A stretch of 64,000 nt of DNA from Rikenellaceae bacterium (lineage in GTDB: Bacteria > Bacteroidota > Bacteroidia > Bacteroidales > Rikenellaceae). The position numbers were made by a program, and so were the translations under genes. Below the pieces are notes generated by a model. The model searched no databases and was not told the origin of the DNA. It was given only the letters and a program-made list of their open reading frames with translations. The DNA lies in the NCBI GenBank assembly GCA_015059805.1, contig SUZO01000003.1, forward strand, positions 62,001-126,000. Reading direction: 5' to 3'. Shown one piece after another: positions 19,707-30,000 of the stretch; positions within the stretch are counted from its first letter, which is position 1, and each line of letters begins with the position of its first letter.

Positions 19707-19716
19707 CCCCCCCCCC
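19707..19716. repeat. Homopolymeric C(10) tract
   Basis: aaaaat-cccccccccc-gaatttt, ~120 bp upstream of the 17072..19585 start. Confidence 0.9.
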
Positions 19717-19847
19717 GAATTTTCGGAGAGGGAATATTCCGTTAAATATGGATAAAATCCTCATATTCTGCTGTTATTCCAAATACAAAGGTATGTAATT
19801 AGGGATAATTTTGCAAATATTTTCTGCAATTTTTTTAACTTTGCGCT

Positions 19848-20864
19848 ATGTTTTACAATTTAGGTGATGGATATTACAGTCAAGAGCTGAAACAGAGGCA
19901 GTTGAGCGAGGCGAAAGCTCTGATAAAGCAGCGGAGTTTTGCCGAGGCGGTGCATCTACTTCGTCGCGCGGTGACTGACGGCAACACCAGTGCCGAGTAC
20001 TACCTTGCCTACTATCACAGCCACGGCTATGGCGTTGAGAAAAATCTTGAGGCGGCATTACGATGGTATGGCATTAGTCAAGGTCGCTACAGTGAGTGGG
20101 CAGCGGCAGACTATAAGGCTGTAGTGGCACAGATTGGCGATAGGAGCAGGTCGCTACCTGAGCAGGTGGTATTTACCGATAGGGAGTTTGGGCAGATACA
20201 TGTTCATCTTTCTAAGGTGTCCGACTATGCTCAAGTGCGATTTTGTGCGGGATATACCTATGTAAATCAGCACTATAGCGAGCCGTATGATATGGCTGTT
20301 TCGCATATCTGTCGCGCCCTTGTCAATGCCGATTGGCGCAGGGGTAAGTGCGATTATGGGCGCATAGATGAGAATTTTGAGATTAACTATCCGCTCTTTA
20401 AGTTGCGCATTGAGCGCGGAGTAGGCACTCGCTATAGTTATCGGCAGAGTGGTGAGATTTACACCATTATAACCCCCGCAGAGACCAATTTTGACAACCC
20501 TTGCGTGCGCGAGTATATTATTAAATATGGTATGGGTCTGCTAAAGCGTGCTGCTGAGGAGTATCTACCCAAGCGCATAGCGGAACTCTCATTGCAGACA
20601 GGGCTACGCTACTCAAGGTGCAGGGTAGTGTCAAAGTCGTGGGGTAGATACTACATCAAGTCGGGCGTTGTCGATCTATCCTACCTTTTGATGAAGTGTT
20701 CTCCAGAGTTTGTAGATGCGGTGATACTTCATGAGCTTGTACACTCGCTATGCAAGTTTCACGATAAAAAGTTCTACGACACTCTGCTCCAGTATGGCTC
20801 AGAGAGGGTCGTAGAGGTAGATAAAAACTCTATTGGAGCGAATGAGAGGGTAGAGTTGCTCTAA
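19848..20864 (+). CDS. Sel1-like repeat protein fused to YgjP/DUF45-type (HExxH) metallopeptidase domain
   Basis: AEYYLAYYHSHGYGVEKNLEAALRWYGIS Sel1 repeat; VILHELVHSLCKFHDKKFYDTL zinc motif; AACTTTG promoter motif at ~19840. Confidence 0.75.
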   Translation: MFYNLGDGYYSQELKQRQLSEAKALIKQRSFAEAVHLLRRAVTDGNTSAEYYLAYYHSHGYGVEKNLEAALRWYGISQGRYSEWAAADYKAVVAQIGDRSRSLPEQVVFTDREFGQIHVHLSKVSDYAQVRFCAGYTYVNQHYSEPYDMAVSHICRALVNADWRRGKCDYGRIDENFEINYPLFKLRIERGVGTRYSYRQSGEIYTIITPAETNFDNPCVREYIIKYGMGLLKRAAEEYLPKRIAELSLQTGLRYSRCRVVSKSWGRYYIKSGVVDLSYLLMKCSPEFVDAVILHELVHSLCKFHDKKFYDTLLQYGSERVVEVDKNSIGANERVELL

Positions 20865-21889
20865 AGTAGCGCAATAAGCGCATCAATATCGCTCTCGGTC
20901 GTTGCCCAGCCAGTGACAAAGCGCACTGTGGTCTGCTCCTCTCCGCGTGTTCCCCACGTCTCAAAGCTGATATTATTGCCCCTCAAGTGGTCTATAAGGC
21001 TATTTGGTAGTAGAAAAAATTGCTGATTTGTTGGCGAGTCTACAACGGCACTATATCCCCTTGAGATAAATGCCTCCTTGATTTTAAGTGCTTGAGCTAC
21101 AGCCTTCTTGCCAATCTCAAAGTATAGATTACCCTTAAAGAGAGCCTCAAATTGAACACCGAGAAGTCGTCCCTTTGCCATCAGCGCACCATGTTGCTTA
21201 ATCAGTGGAGTAAAGTGGTGCAGCAGTTTCGGATTTGTCACAACTACCGCCTCGCCAAATAGTGCGCCCACCTTTGTGCCACCAATGTAGAAAACATCTG
21301 CAAGGCGTGCAATATCCTGAAGTGTCACATCGCCACCATCGGCAGCCAAACCGTATGCAAGGCGCGCGCCGTCTATGTATAAAGGAATATCCGCCTTGTG
21401 ACACACCTCACTTAACTGCTCCAGCTCTTTGAGACTGTACACAGTGCCGTACTCCGTTGGAAATGAGATGTATAGCATCCCAGGAGCGACCATATGCTCG
21501 TATGTCTCATCGCGGTAAAATTCGTCAATAAAAAGCTCTACATCCTCCGCCTTAACCTTGCCCTGATAATGTGGCAGAGTGAGTACTTTATGCCCGCACG
21601 CCTCTATAGCTCCCGACTCGTGAACGGCTATATGCCCACTCTGAGCCGCTAAAACCCCCTCGTGGCGAGCAAGCACGCCGTCAATAACTGTGGCATTGGT
21701 CTGCGTGCCACCAACAAGCAGATAGACCCTTGCATCTGTAAGTCCGCAGGCTTTACGGATAAGGTTTTTAGCATTTTCGCTGTAGCTGTCACAACCGTAG
21801 CCCACAGTGTGAATGTTATTTGTAGCACATAGAGCCTCAAGGACCTCTGGATGTGCACCCGCGGTGTAGTCAGAGTCAAAGTATATCAT
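20861..21889 (-). CDS. Low-specificity L-threonine aldolase (beta-eliminating lyase family)
   Basis: FDSDYTAGAHPEVLEAL, VGGTQTNATVIDGVL, LYIDGARLAYGLAA, DVFYIGGTKVGALFGEAVV. Confidence 0.92.
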   Translation of the reverse strand: MIYFDSDYTAGAHPEVLEALCATNNIHTVGYGCDSYSENAKNLIRKACGLTDARVYLLVGGTQTNATVIDGVLARHEGVLAAQSGHIAVHESGAIEACGHKVLTLPHYQGKVKAEDVELFIDEFYRDETYEHMVAPGMLYISFPTEYGTVYSLKELEQLSEVCHKADIPLYIDGARLAYGLAADGGDVTLQDIARLADVFYIGGTKVGALFGEAVVVTNPKLLHHFTPLIKQHGALMAKGRLLGVQFEALFKGNLYFEIGKKAVAQALKIKEAFISRGYSAVVDSPTNQQFFLLPNSLIDHLRGNNISFETWGTRGEEQTTVRFVTGWATTESDIDALIALL

Positions 21890-21901
21890 AATTTGTTTGT
21901 T

Positions 21902-23023
21902 TTAGTTATCGGTATCTATGCCTAACAGCGCCGCAATAGCCACGCCGTAGTTTGTCATAGGAATATGTTGAGCCTTTGCCTGAGCAACGCGCGAGAGTAC
22001 ATATCGGCGGGTAAACATACACGCTCCGCAGTGGATAACAATGTCATAGGGGGTCAAATCTGCAGGGAAATCTACCCCCGAAACGGTGTCAATTTTAATG
22101 CCTTCGCCTAAGCGTTTACGCAGCAGACGTGGCAGTTTTACGCGCCCAATATCCTCATTTTGTGGGGTGTGGCTGCACGCCTCGGCAATAAGTATTTTTG
22201 CCGTTGGTGGAAGTGATAGTAGATGCTTTGCCCCCGCTCTAAATAGCTCAATATCACCCTTATAAGCTGCAAAAAGTATAGAGAAAGATGTTAGTCGCAC
22301 ACCCTGTGGTACAAGCGGTTTTACCACTGCAAAAGCTGAGGAGTCGGTGATTATAACCTCTGGTGGGGTAGTGAGCGAATTAAGAGTATGAGCAAGCCTC
22401 TCTGGCTGACAGCATATTGCAGTGCAACCTCTATCAAGTAGCTCGCGGATAACCTCTACTTGAGGTTTTATTAGTCTGCCTTTTGGTGCGGAGTTATCTT
22501 GAGGCATAACAAGCACAACAGTGTCGCCAGCATTGCACACCCCCTCGGTAATCAGGCGACTTTGACTCTCAACTTTAGCCGCAATAGCAGTGATTAGAGA
22601 GTCAATACCCTGCCCTGTCGTTGCGCTTACGGCGATAGAATTTTCGTAAATCTCTGTCGCAATATCGGCTTTAGGTGTAACCTGAATAACTGGTATCTCA
22701 AGGGTGCGAATTTGAGCCAAAAAACCATCTTCTACAGGTAGCAGCACTACAGCTATATCTGTCTGCATCAGAGCTTTACGGCTCTGCTCGGTGCGGAGCG
22801 TTCCAAGAGCTGTATTGTCGTCAAGCCCTGGGGTGTCTATAAGTAGTGCCGCGCCAATATTCGGTAGCTCTACGGCGCGCTTGACAAGGTCTGTCGTTGT
22901 CCCTGCAATATCGGAGACAATGGCTGTCTGCTCGCCAGTAATAGCATTTATGAGCGACGACTTGCCGCTGTTGCAGTTGCCAAAGATGGCGATATGTACT
23001 CTCTCAGAATTAGGTGTCTTCAT
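21902..23023 (-). CDS. hydF: [FeFe] hydrogenase H-cluster maturation GTPase HydF
   Basis: IAIFGNCNSGKSSLINAITGEQTAIVSDIAGTTTD; C-terminal IVHCGACMFTRRYVLSR; beside hydG and hydE. Confidence 0.95.
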   Translation of the reverse strand: MKTPNSERVHIAIFGNCNSGKSSLINAITGEQTAIVSDIAGTTTDLVKRAVELPNIGAALLIDTPGLDDNTALGTLRTEQSRKALMQTDIAVVLLPVEDGFLAQIRTLEIPVIQVTPKADIATEIYENSIAVSATTGQGIDSLITAIAAKVESQSRLITEGVCNAGDTVVLVMPQDNSAPKGRLIKPQVEVIRELLDRGCTAICCQPERLAHTLNSLTTPPEVIITDSSAFAVVKPLVPQGVRLTSFSILFAAYKGDIELFRAGAKHLLSLPPTAKILIAEACSHTPQNEDIGRVKLPRLLRKRLGEGIKIDTVSGVDFPADLTPYDIVIHCGACMFTRRYVLSRVAQAKAQHIPMTNYGVAIAALLGIDTDN

Positions 23024-23026
23024 AGC

Positions 23027-24448
23027 CTAAAAGCGAAAATCACGCTCTCCGTTAATAATCTGTTCTATGCGCTGAGCTGTTATCTGCTTTACGCGCTCTG
23101 ATGGTATCTTTGCAAGTTCTTGAGCAATAATGTTTTGCGCAGCACTCTTGGTGCTCTCTGAAGCGTAGTCGCACAGGTACTCCATAAGGGTCATCAGTGC
23201 GTTTGGAGCGCAACAGTTGCCTATAGTTCCAGCCTTTGCAAGGCTCATAAAGCGGTCGCCCGTTCTGCCCTCGCGGTAGCAAGCGGTGCAGAAGCTCGGC
23301 ACGTATCCTAACTCAAGCAACCAGCCGACAATCTGGTCAAGGGTGCGGTGGTCGCTGATGTCAAACTGCTCCGAGCCCTCACTCTGCTCTGCTTCGGCAT
23401 ATCCGCCCACAGTGGTCTTAGAGCCGCCACTAATCTGCGATACACCAACATCAAGCACCTCTTTGCGAGACTCTGCACTCTCGCGTGTGGAGATAATCAT
23501 ACCCGTATATGGAACGGCTATGCGCAGAATTGCCACAATGCGTTTGAAAACATCATCTGTAACCGCATTTGGGAACTGGCTAATGTCTATATCGTCTGCA
23601 GGGCGTATTCTCGGAACGCTGATAGTGTGTGGACCAACGCTATATGTAGCCTCAAGGTGCTCAGCGTGCATAAGTAGACCGACAAGGTCATAGCGATAGT
23701 CTGTAAGTCCGAAGAGTGCGCCTATGCCCACATCGTCAATACCTCCCTGCATAGCTCTGTCCATAGCCTCTGTGTGGTATGCCCAGTCGCTCTTTGGACC
23801 CGATGGGTGCAGGTGGCTGTATACCTCTCTGTTGTAGGTCTCCTCAAAGAGAATGTATGTTCCAATGCCTGCATCGTGCAGTCGGCGGTATGCCTCTACT
23901 GTCGTGGCAGCGATATTGACATTTATGCGACGAATGGCTCCATTGCGGTGGCGGATAGAGTAGATTGTATTGATAGACTCAAGAATATACTCTAATGGCG
24001 CGAGTGTAGGGTGCTCACCCGCCTCTATGGCAAGGCGTTTGTGTCCCATATCTTGCAGGGCGACGACCTCGGCTGCAATCTGCTCCTGCGTGAGCTTACG
24101 GCGTGGGATAGTTCTGTTGGTGGCGTGATACGGGCAGTATGTACAGCCATTGATGCAGTGGTTTGAGAGGTATAGCGGCGCAAACATCACTATGCGGTTG
24201 CCATATATGCGCTCTTTAATTGCGCGGGCAATGGCAAATATGCGCTCAATAGTCTCTCTGTCGCTGCACTCCATTAGCACTGCCGCCTCTTTGTGCGTAA
24301 GTCCGTGACCCTCAGAGGCTTTGGTGAGTATCTCCTCAATAAGAGGCTTGTCAGCTCGGTGAGCCTTGGCATACTCTATCACCTCAAGGATGCGGGCGTG
24401 AGAGATAAACTCGTGTGCTACTGCCGAATGTGGGTTATATTGTGTCAT
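23027..24448 (-). CDS. hydG: [FeFe] hydrogenase H-cluster radical SAM maturase HydG
   Basis: FAPLYLSNHCINGCTYCPYHATNR radical SAM motif; CTACYREGRTGDRFM...CCAPNALMTL C-terminal cluster motif. Confidence 0.96.
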   Translation of the reverse strand: MTQYNPHSAVAHEFISHARILEVIEYAKAHRADKPLIEEILTKASEGHGLTHKEAAVLMECSDRETIERIFAIARAIKERIYGNRIVMFAPLYLSNHCINGCTYCPYHATNRTIPRRKLTQEQIAAEVVALQDMGHKRLAIEAGEHPTLAPLEYILESINTIYSIRHRNGAIRRINVNIAATTVEAYRRLHDAGIGTYILFEETYNREVYSHLHPSGPKSDWAYHTEAMDRAMQGGIDDVGIGALFGLTDYRYDLVGLLMHAEHLEATYSVGPHTISVPRIRPADDIDISQFPNAVTDDVFKRIVAILRIAVPYTGMIISTRESAESRKEVLDVGVSQISGGSKTTVGGYAEAEQSEGSEQFDISDHRTLDQIVGWLLELGYVPSFCTACYREGRTGDRFMSLAKAGTIGNCCAPNALMTLMEYLCDYASESTKSAAQNIIAQELAKIPSERVKQITAQRIEQIINGERDFRF

Positions 24449-25457
24449 TGTAATCTGCTTTTGCGTAGTTTATTGTGTATCCTATCTGGCTTAGCTCCTC
24501 AGTAAGCGCCTTTATACCCTCAACTGCCTCCGCACCTGTGGTTGCCTTGCCAGCGTAGATGGCATACTTGCTGCGAACATCTGCGGGCGAGAGGTTGGGC
24601 ATAATAACATTTGCGCCTGCCAGAATACCTAATCGGTGACCCTCTGCTGAGAGGGTATTGAGAGCCGTTGTGGCAGGTATTAGAGCATTGGGAAGTAGTA
24701 GGCGGGTGATTGCTACTGCATTTAACACTCTGTCAAGATTTCCTGCAGGATAAGAGCCAAATGGTGTTGCGGGGTGCGGAATAAATGGTCCTATGCCGAC
24801 CATCTGCGGGCGTAGAGAGGCGATAAGTTGTAGGTCATCTACTATGTCGTCATCCGTCTGCCCTGGGATGCCAATCATCATCCCCATACCCGTCTGGTAG
24901 CCTATCTGCATAAGGTTTTTTATCGCCTCTATGCGGTTGCTGTAGGACATATCGGCAGGGTGTATAGCCTCGTAGAGGGCGCAGTTTGCCGCCTCGTGGC
25001 GTAACAGGTAGCGGGTAGCTCCTGCATCGTGAAGAGCCTTGTAGGACTCTGCACTGCGCTCGCCAAGCGAGAGGGTTATCGCCGCATCGGGATATGTCGT
25101 GGCAATGGTCTTGATAAGCGGCATAAGGCGACTGTCGCTCCAGTAGCTATCCTCGCCACCTTGAAGAACGAAAGTGCGAAGTCCTGCTCGGTAGCCGACC
25201 TTGCAACACTCTAAAATTTGGGCTTCGGTCAGTCGGTATCGCTCGGCAGAGGTGTTGTCGCGCCGAAGACCACAGTAGAGGCAGTTGTTGCGGCAGTAGC
25301 TGCTTATTTCAATAAGTCCACGAAGGAAAACGGCACGCCCGAACAGCTCTACTGAGGTTCGGGCGGCACAATCTCTCAAATATTGAGCCTCCTCGCCCCG
25401 ACAGCATAGTAGCGACTTTAGTGTGTCGCGGTCGGTAGGGGAGAGTTTAGCCTTCAT
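24435..25457 (-). CDS. hydE: [FeFe] hydrogenase H-cluster radical SAM maturase HydE
   Basis: LIEISSYCRNNCLYCGLRRDN radical SAM motif; VLQGGEDSYW; synteny. Confidence 0.95.
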   Translation of the reverse strand: MKAKLSPTDRDTLKSLLCCRGEEAQYLRDCAARTSVELFGRAVFLRGLIEISSYCRNNCLYCGLRRDNTSAERYRLTEAQILECCKVGYRAGLRTFVLQGGEDSYWSDSRLMPLIKTIATTYPDAAITLSLGERSAESYKALHDAGATRYLLRHEAANCALYEAIHPADMSYSNRIEAIKNLMQIGYQTGMGMMIGIPGQTDDDIVDDLQLIASLRPQMVGIGPFIPHPATPFGSYPAGNLDRVLNAVAITRLLLPNALIPATTALNTLSAEGHRLGILAGANVIMPNLSPADVRSKYAIYAGKATTGAEAVEGIKALTEELSQIGYTINYAKADYNDTI

Positions 25458-26896
25458 TATCGCTTTGCAAGCTCGGCGTTGAATATCTTTTTACCACTGT
25501 CGTATGAGGTGTGGGTGCTTGGTCCTGAAATGCAACCGCCCTCGCACGCCATGACCTCTATAAATTGCGCTGGTGCCTTGCTGGTCTTGGCGTATGCCTT
25601 GAGCAGGGCAACATTCTTCTTCGTTAGGTTTGCAATCTGAAGTGTTGTGTAGTTGAAACTCTCGCCAACGTGCTCCTTTACTGCTGCCGTCACGCCACCA
25701 CCCTGTGCAAAGCCGTGCGCTGCACGAATGGCGCTCTGCTCTACAGAGTAGCTCTGCTGCAGCTCAATATCTATCTTCATGCCGAGGAATATGGCGTGAA
25801 GCTCCTCAAAGGTAAGCACATAATCAACCATGTCGTCACGGCGAGCCTCCTTGCGCTTGGCAATACATGGACCTACAAAGACGAGCTTTGCATCTGGATA
25901 CTTCTCGCGGGCAATCTGCGCAGTGTAATACATCGGCGAGCGGGTGTCAGATATATACTTCTTCAGATAAGGCACATGCTTTTCTGCCATCTCTATGTAC
26001 GACGGACAGCACGAGGTGGTCATAAATGGCTGTCCCTCCTCAATCTTCTCGGCAAGCTCGGCTGCCTCGCGCTCGGTAGTTATCATCGCTCCCTGCGCAA
26101 CCTCGACAATGTCGCTGAATCCTACAGCCTTTATTGCTCCGTAAACCTGCTCTGTTGGGGCAGAGTACTGAGCCAAAAATGCAGGGGCAACCATCGCCAC
26201 AACCTTCTCGCCACGACGTATAGACTGCAGAATATCAAACACTTGCGAAATCTCAAATATAGCACCAAAAGGACAGCTGTTCACGCACTTGCCACAGTAG
26301 ATACACTTTGTCTCGTCAATATGCTCAACGCCATTCTCATCCTTTGTAATCGCACCTACTGGGCAAGCCTCCTCGCAAGGAACGGGGATGTGCACAATGG
26401 CGTGATATGGACAGTTGTCGTAACACTTACCGCAGCTGATGCACATAGACTTGTGAATGCGACCCTGACTGGTCTCTGGGTCAAACTCTATAGCCCCCTT
26501 TGGACAAGATGCCGCACACGAGCGTGCCACACAACCACGACAGAGGTTAGTAATCTGATAGTTTGTCCTCACACACGATGAACACGCCTCGTCTACTACG
26601 CACATAATGTTCTGCTTCAGTGCCTTACGCTCAAGCGCAGCAGCTGCATAGGCAGATAGAGGCGTCAGCTCGTCAGTCTCGTCGCTCATATCAAAGCCCA
26701 AGAGCGGAAGAGACTTGTACTTGTTTACAGCCCTCTCCTTGTGAATACAACAACGACCTACGGGCGTAGCATTTCGCGGACTGAGCTCTAACGGCAATCG
26801 GTCAATCTTCTCAACCAACTCGCCCGCGTTCCACATCTCAATTAACCTTGTCAGAAGCGTCTGACGCACAATCATCACATTGTTCCTAATAGCCAT
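25457..26896 (-). CDS. [FeFe] hydrogenase, group B-like monomeric type
   Basis: Multiple CxxCxxCxxxCP ferredoxin motifs; H-cluster motifs TTSCCPSY, FVGPCIAKRKEA, EVMACEGGCISGPS; adjacent maturases. Confidence 0.92.
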   Translation of the reverse strand: MAIRNNVMIVRQTLLTRLIEMWNAGELVEKIDRLPLELSPRNATPVGRCCIHKERAVNKYKSLPLLGFDMSDETDELTPLSAYAAAALERKALKQNIMCVVDEACSSCVRTNYQITNLCRGCVARSCAASCPKGAIEFDPETSQGRIHKSMCISCGKCYDNCPYHAIVHIPVPCEEACPVGAITKDENGVEHIDETKCIYCGKCVNSCPFGAIFEISQVFDILQSIRRGEKVVAMVAPAFLAQYSAPTEQVYGAIKAVGFSDIVEVAQGAMITTEREAAELAEKIEEGQPFMTTSCCPSYIEMAEKHVPYLKKYISDTRSPMYYTAQIAREKYPDAKLVFVGPCIAKRKEARRDDMVDYVLTFEELHAIFLGMKIDIELQQSYSVEQSAIRAAHGFAQGGGVTAAVKEHVGESFNYTTLQIANLTKKNVALLKAYAKTSKAPAQFIEVMACEGGCISGPSTHTSYDSGKKIFNAELAKR

Positions 26897-26991
26897 AATA
26901 TCGTCTGGGTTTATAGCGCAAAGATAGTAATTTTTTCTCTATATAATATATATAGGTGTGATATTAGACAAAAAACCGCTCCGCCCCACAA

Positions 26992-27020
26992 AAAAAACTG
27001 CACCCCGAAGAGTGCAGTTT
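26992..27020 (-). terminator. Terminator hairpin of the 27048..30194 gene
   Basis: aaactgcac-cccgaaga-gtgcagttt with A-run on the + strand side (T-run on the minus strand). Confidence 0.65.
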
Positions 27021-27047
27021 GTTGTGTTATTGCAGAATTATTTGCAA

Positions 27048-30000
27048 TTACTTAAGACCATCAGCAACACCTGGAGTCCAAGCAGCACCGTCCTTGATGT
27101 TACCGCTGATAACAGCAGTACCAGCAGAAACATTGAACTGGAACCAGTTGTGGTCACCTGCGATTGTGCAGCCAGTGATAGTGTTGTCAGTGAATGTAAA
27201 TGTGTGACCTGCAGTCAGTGTACCAGCCTTAACAAGACCACCACCGAGGCAGTTTACAAAGTTACAACCTGAAACAGTCAAATCACCATCAAAACCGCTC
27301 TGTGGCATAACAGCCCAAGACTTGATATTGTCAAATGTACAATTCTCAATAGTAAGAGCCTCGTAGCCACCCCAAGCGTAGATTGGATAACCCAAATCCT
27401 TAAATGTAGTGTTCTTGATAACAATAGTAGCGTTATTGTTATAACCAGACAGACCACGACCAGCCTTTGCGCCAGTACCTACAACAGTACAGCCATCAAT
27501 AACGAGATTGTCAATCTGAGCGTTAGCGTCAAGAACAATACCGCAATCTGCAGTAGCACCTGTGTACTCAAAGTTTACACCATTAAGAGTAACATTCTCA
27601 AGCTTTGAGTTAGCGTCAGTCTTGAAAATCATTACAGCACCCTCAGCACCATTGATTGTAACGTTCTTCAGCTCACCAGCAGTAACAGTTCCGTAGTCAA
27701 CATCCTTAGTAAGAACGATAATATCACCATCAGCTGCATTCTCAATAGCTGATACCAGAGAAGCAGAATCGTTTACAAAGTCTGTATTCTCAGTTACAAC
27801 GTGCCACTTATTGTCAACCTTAACAGCCTTATAGCCTGTTTCTACCCAAGTAGATGGGTTAAATCCGAATGTACCGCCAGTGATAATTACAGTACCCTCA
27901 CCCATAATACCAGCTGTGTAACCAGAGCGAGTAGATGCCTTACCAAAGTTACCACCCTTGATACGTACTGTTGTACCAGCGCTAGCGTAAACATAAGCAC
28001 GCTTCTGGTTGTCACTTGTACTCCAAGAGTAGTTACCATCGTTGATAGTAAGCTCTGAACCTGCACCCTCAAGATAGAAGATGTAACGACCGCTTGTGCT
28101 AGCAGTGCTTACGTATACATCACCAGTGAAATTAACCTTTGCTCCATTTACAACTCCAACACCACCACCTGCAGAGTCAAAATCAGCATCATTAACAACT
28201 ACATTGATGTCACCTCTTGCAATGAAACCATAGTTTGCAGCACTACCAGAGTTAACGGTTACATCATTCATATTTAGAACTACATCTCTAGTAACCTCAA
28301 GAGCGTATCCATCATTTATTGTAATATTCTCACCCTGAACATCTACAGTTGAGAGAGCAGGATTCTTAACAGCTGCCTCAAGAGCCTCTGGAGTGTCAAT
28401 AGGGTAGGTGTTAAAGCCGTCGTGACCAGTGAGCGTATAAGTGCCAGTAGGGTATGAGTATGCCTCGTCATCGCTACCGTTGGTAATAACAATCTGGAAT
28501 GCCTCAGTAGTGTCGAGTACATTTGTACCCTCAAGGGTGATAGTGTTGTTCTTACCAGTCATCTTGCGAACGATAAGTGGCTGAACTGCAGTTACATTGT
28601 TATCCTTAACAGTAAGGCTGTAGTCGTCAATGTTACCGTCAAAGCGGATACCGTAAGCAGCGGTATTGATAGTACAACCCTCAACAATAGCATTGCGAAC
28701 CTGCTTGAATGCAACACCATTCTTACCATTGATAGTTGCGCCCTTAACAGTTACATCAGCACCGCAACTCTGTGCCTGGATAAGTGAGTGAAGATTATTT
28801 GCAGTACAGTCAACTACTTTCAGATAACCGTTTACAGACTTAGCCTGAACACCAACTGCAATATTCTGAGCAGCGCCAGTAGCAGTGAAAGTACAGTTCT
28901 CAACAGTTACGTTGTTAGAGTAACGACGAGTAACACCATTCTCTACACCAAAATCGTTTGGCATAACGAAGTTGAAATATGGATTACCCTTGCTGTCGAG
29001 GAGCACTCTGTCTGTCTCAAATGCTACATTGCGGATAAGAAGCTGACCGCTGTTGTAAGAAGAACCGGTGTGAATCTTGATAGTACCGTCAAACTTGAAC
29101 TTCTGATCATTACCGTCAATGATAATATCAGTATAGTGCTTCTGGTGAACAAATACCTCACCCTGCATATCAGCACCAAGAACTACCTTTGTAACCTTGT
29201 GCTCCTCTGCAGTACCAGCCTGTGCAGAGTTGATTACCGCCTGCAAATCCTCAATAGTTGTAACGTAATTCTTATCAGGCTCTGCAAAACGAGAGTCAAT
29301 AACAATCTCAAAGTCAAACTCGTCAGAGATAATTCTACCAAGGATGTTTGTACGGTAGTTACGCTGAAGTGGTACGTTGTAGTATGTACGCTCAAACTCG
29401 GTGTAGGTAGGACCGTTCTCAACAAACTTAAATGCTACCTCGTTTACAACCTCTTTCGCATTTACGAGCAGGTAGTTCATAGCAATGTGCTTGTAGCCAA
29501 CGCTATTTACCTCAAGATCCTCATTAAGAACGTTGTTTACAGTAAGCTCTACATCAACAAGGTTGCTAACAGATGCATCAATAAGGTTCATTGTTGTGTA
29601 AGCCTTTGCTGTAACTGAGCTCTTCTCAATGTAGTTATTTGTCAGCTGCATAGCGTCATAATCCTCCATGCTCTGACCAACATTGAGCTGTGCAAATGGA
29701 CGAGTAAGGGTAAATGTCTTGTTCTTACCTGCAACAAACTCATTCTCAATGTGGAAGAATGCATCACGAGCCTCAAGGTTTGCAAGATCGCTGTAGTTTA
29801 CATTGAGTTCACGCTTCTCCCAGTCAATAGTGTAAGCGTTGTTTGCGCTGCAGTAACCGAAGAATACGAGGTCGTACTTCTTGCCAGTGAACAGAGTAAC
29901 CTTAATCTCTGCCTTCTCACCGTCAAAATCAGCAGGTGCGTTGCCTTGACCAGCAGAGCTGTGAGCTAAGAGGAAACGACCCTTACCGTCAGCCTGGTGG

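Noticed and set aside
25670-26581. 303 aa plus-strand ORF antisense to the hydrogenase
   Set aside because: Fully antisense to a strongly supported CDS; composition is Cys/His/Arg-rich as expected from the reverse complement of coding DNA, with no recognised motif.
28788-29618. 276 aa plus-strand ORF antisense to the 27048..30194 lipoprotein
   Set aside because: Fully overlapped by a well-supported signal-peptide-bearing CDS; Asn/Val/Leu-rich antisense artefact.
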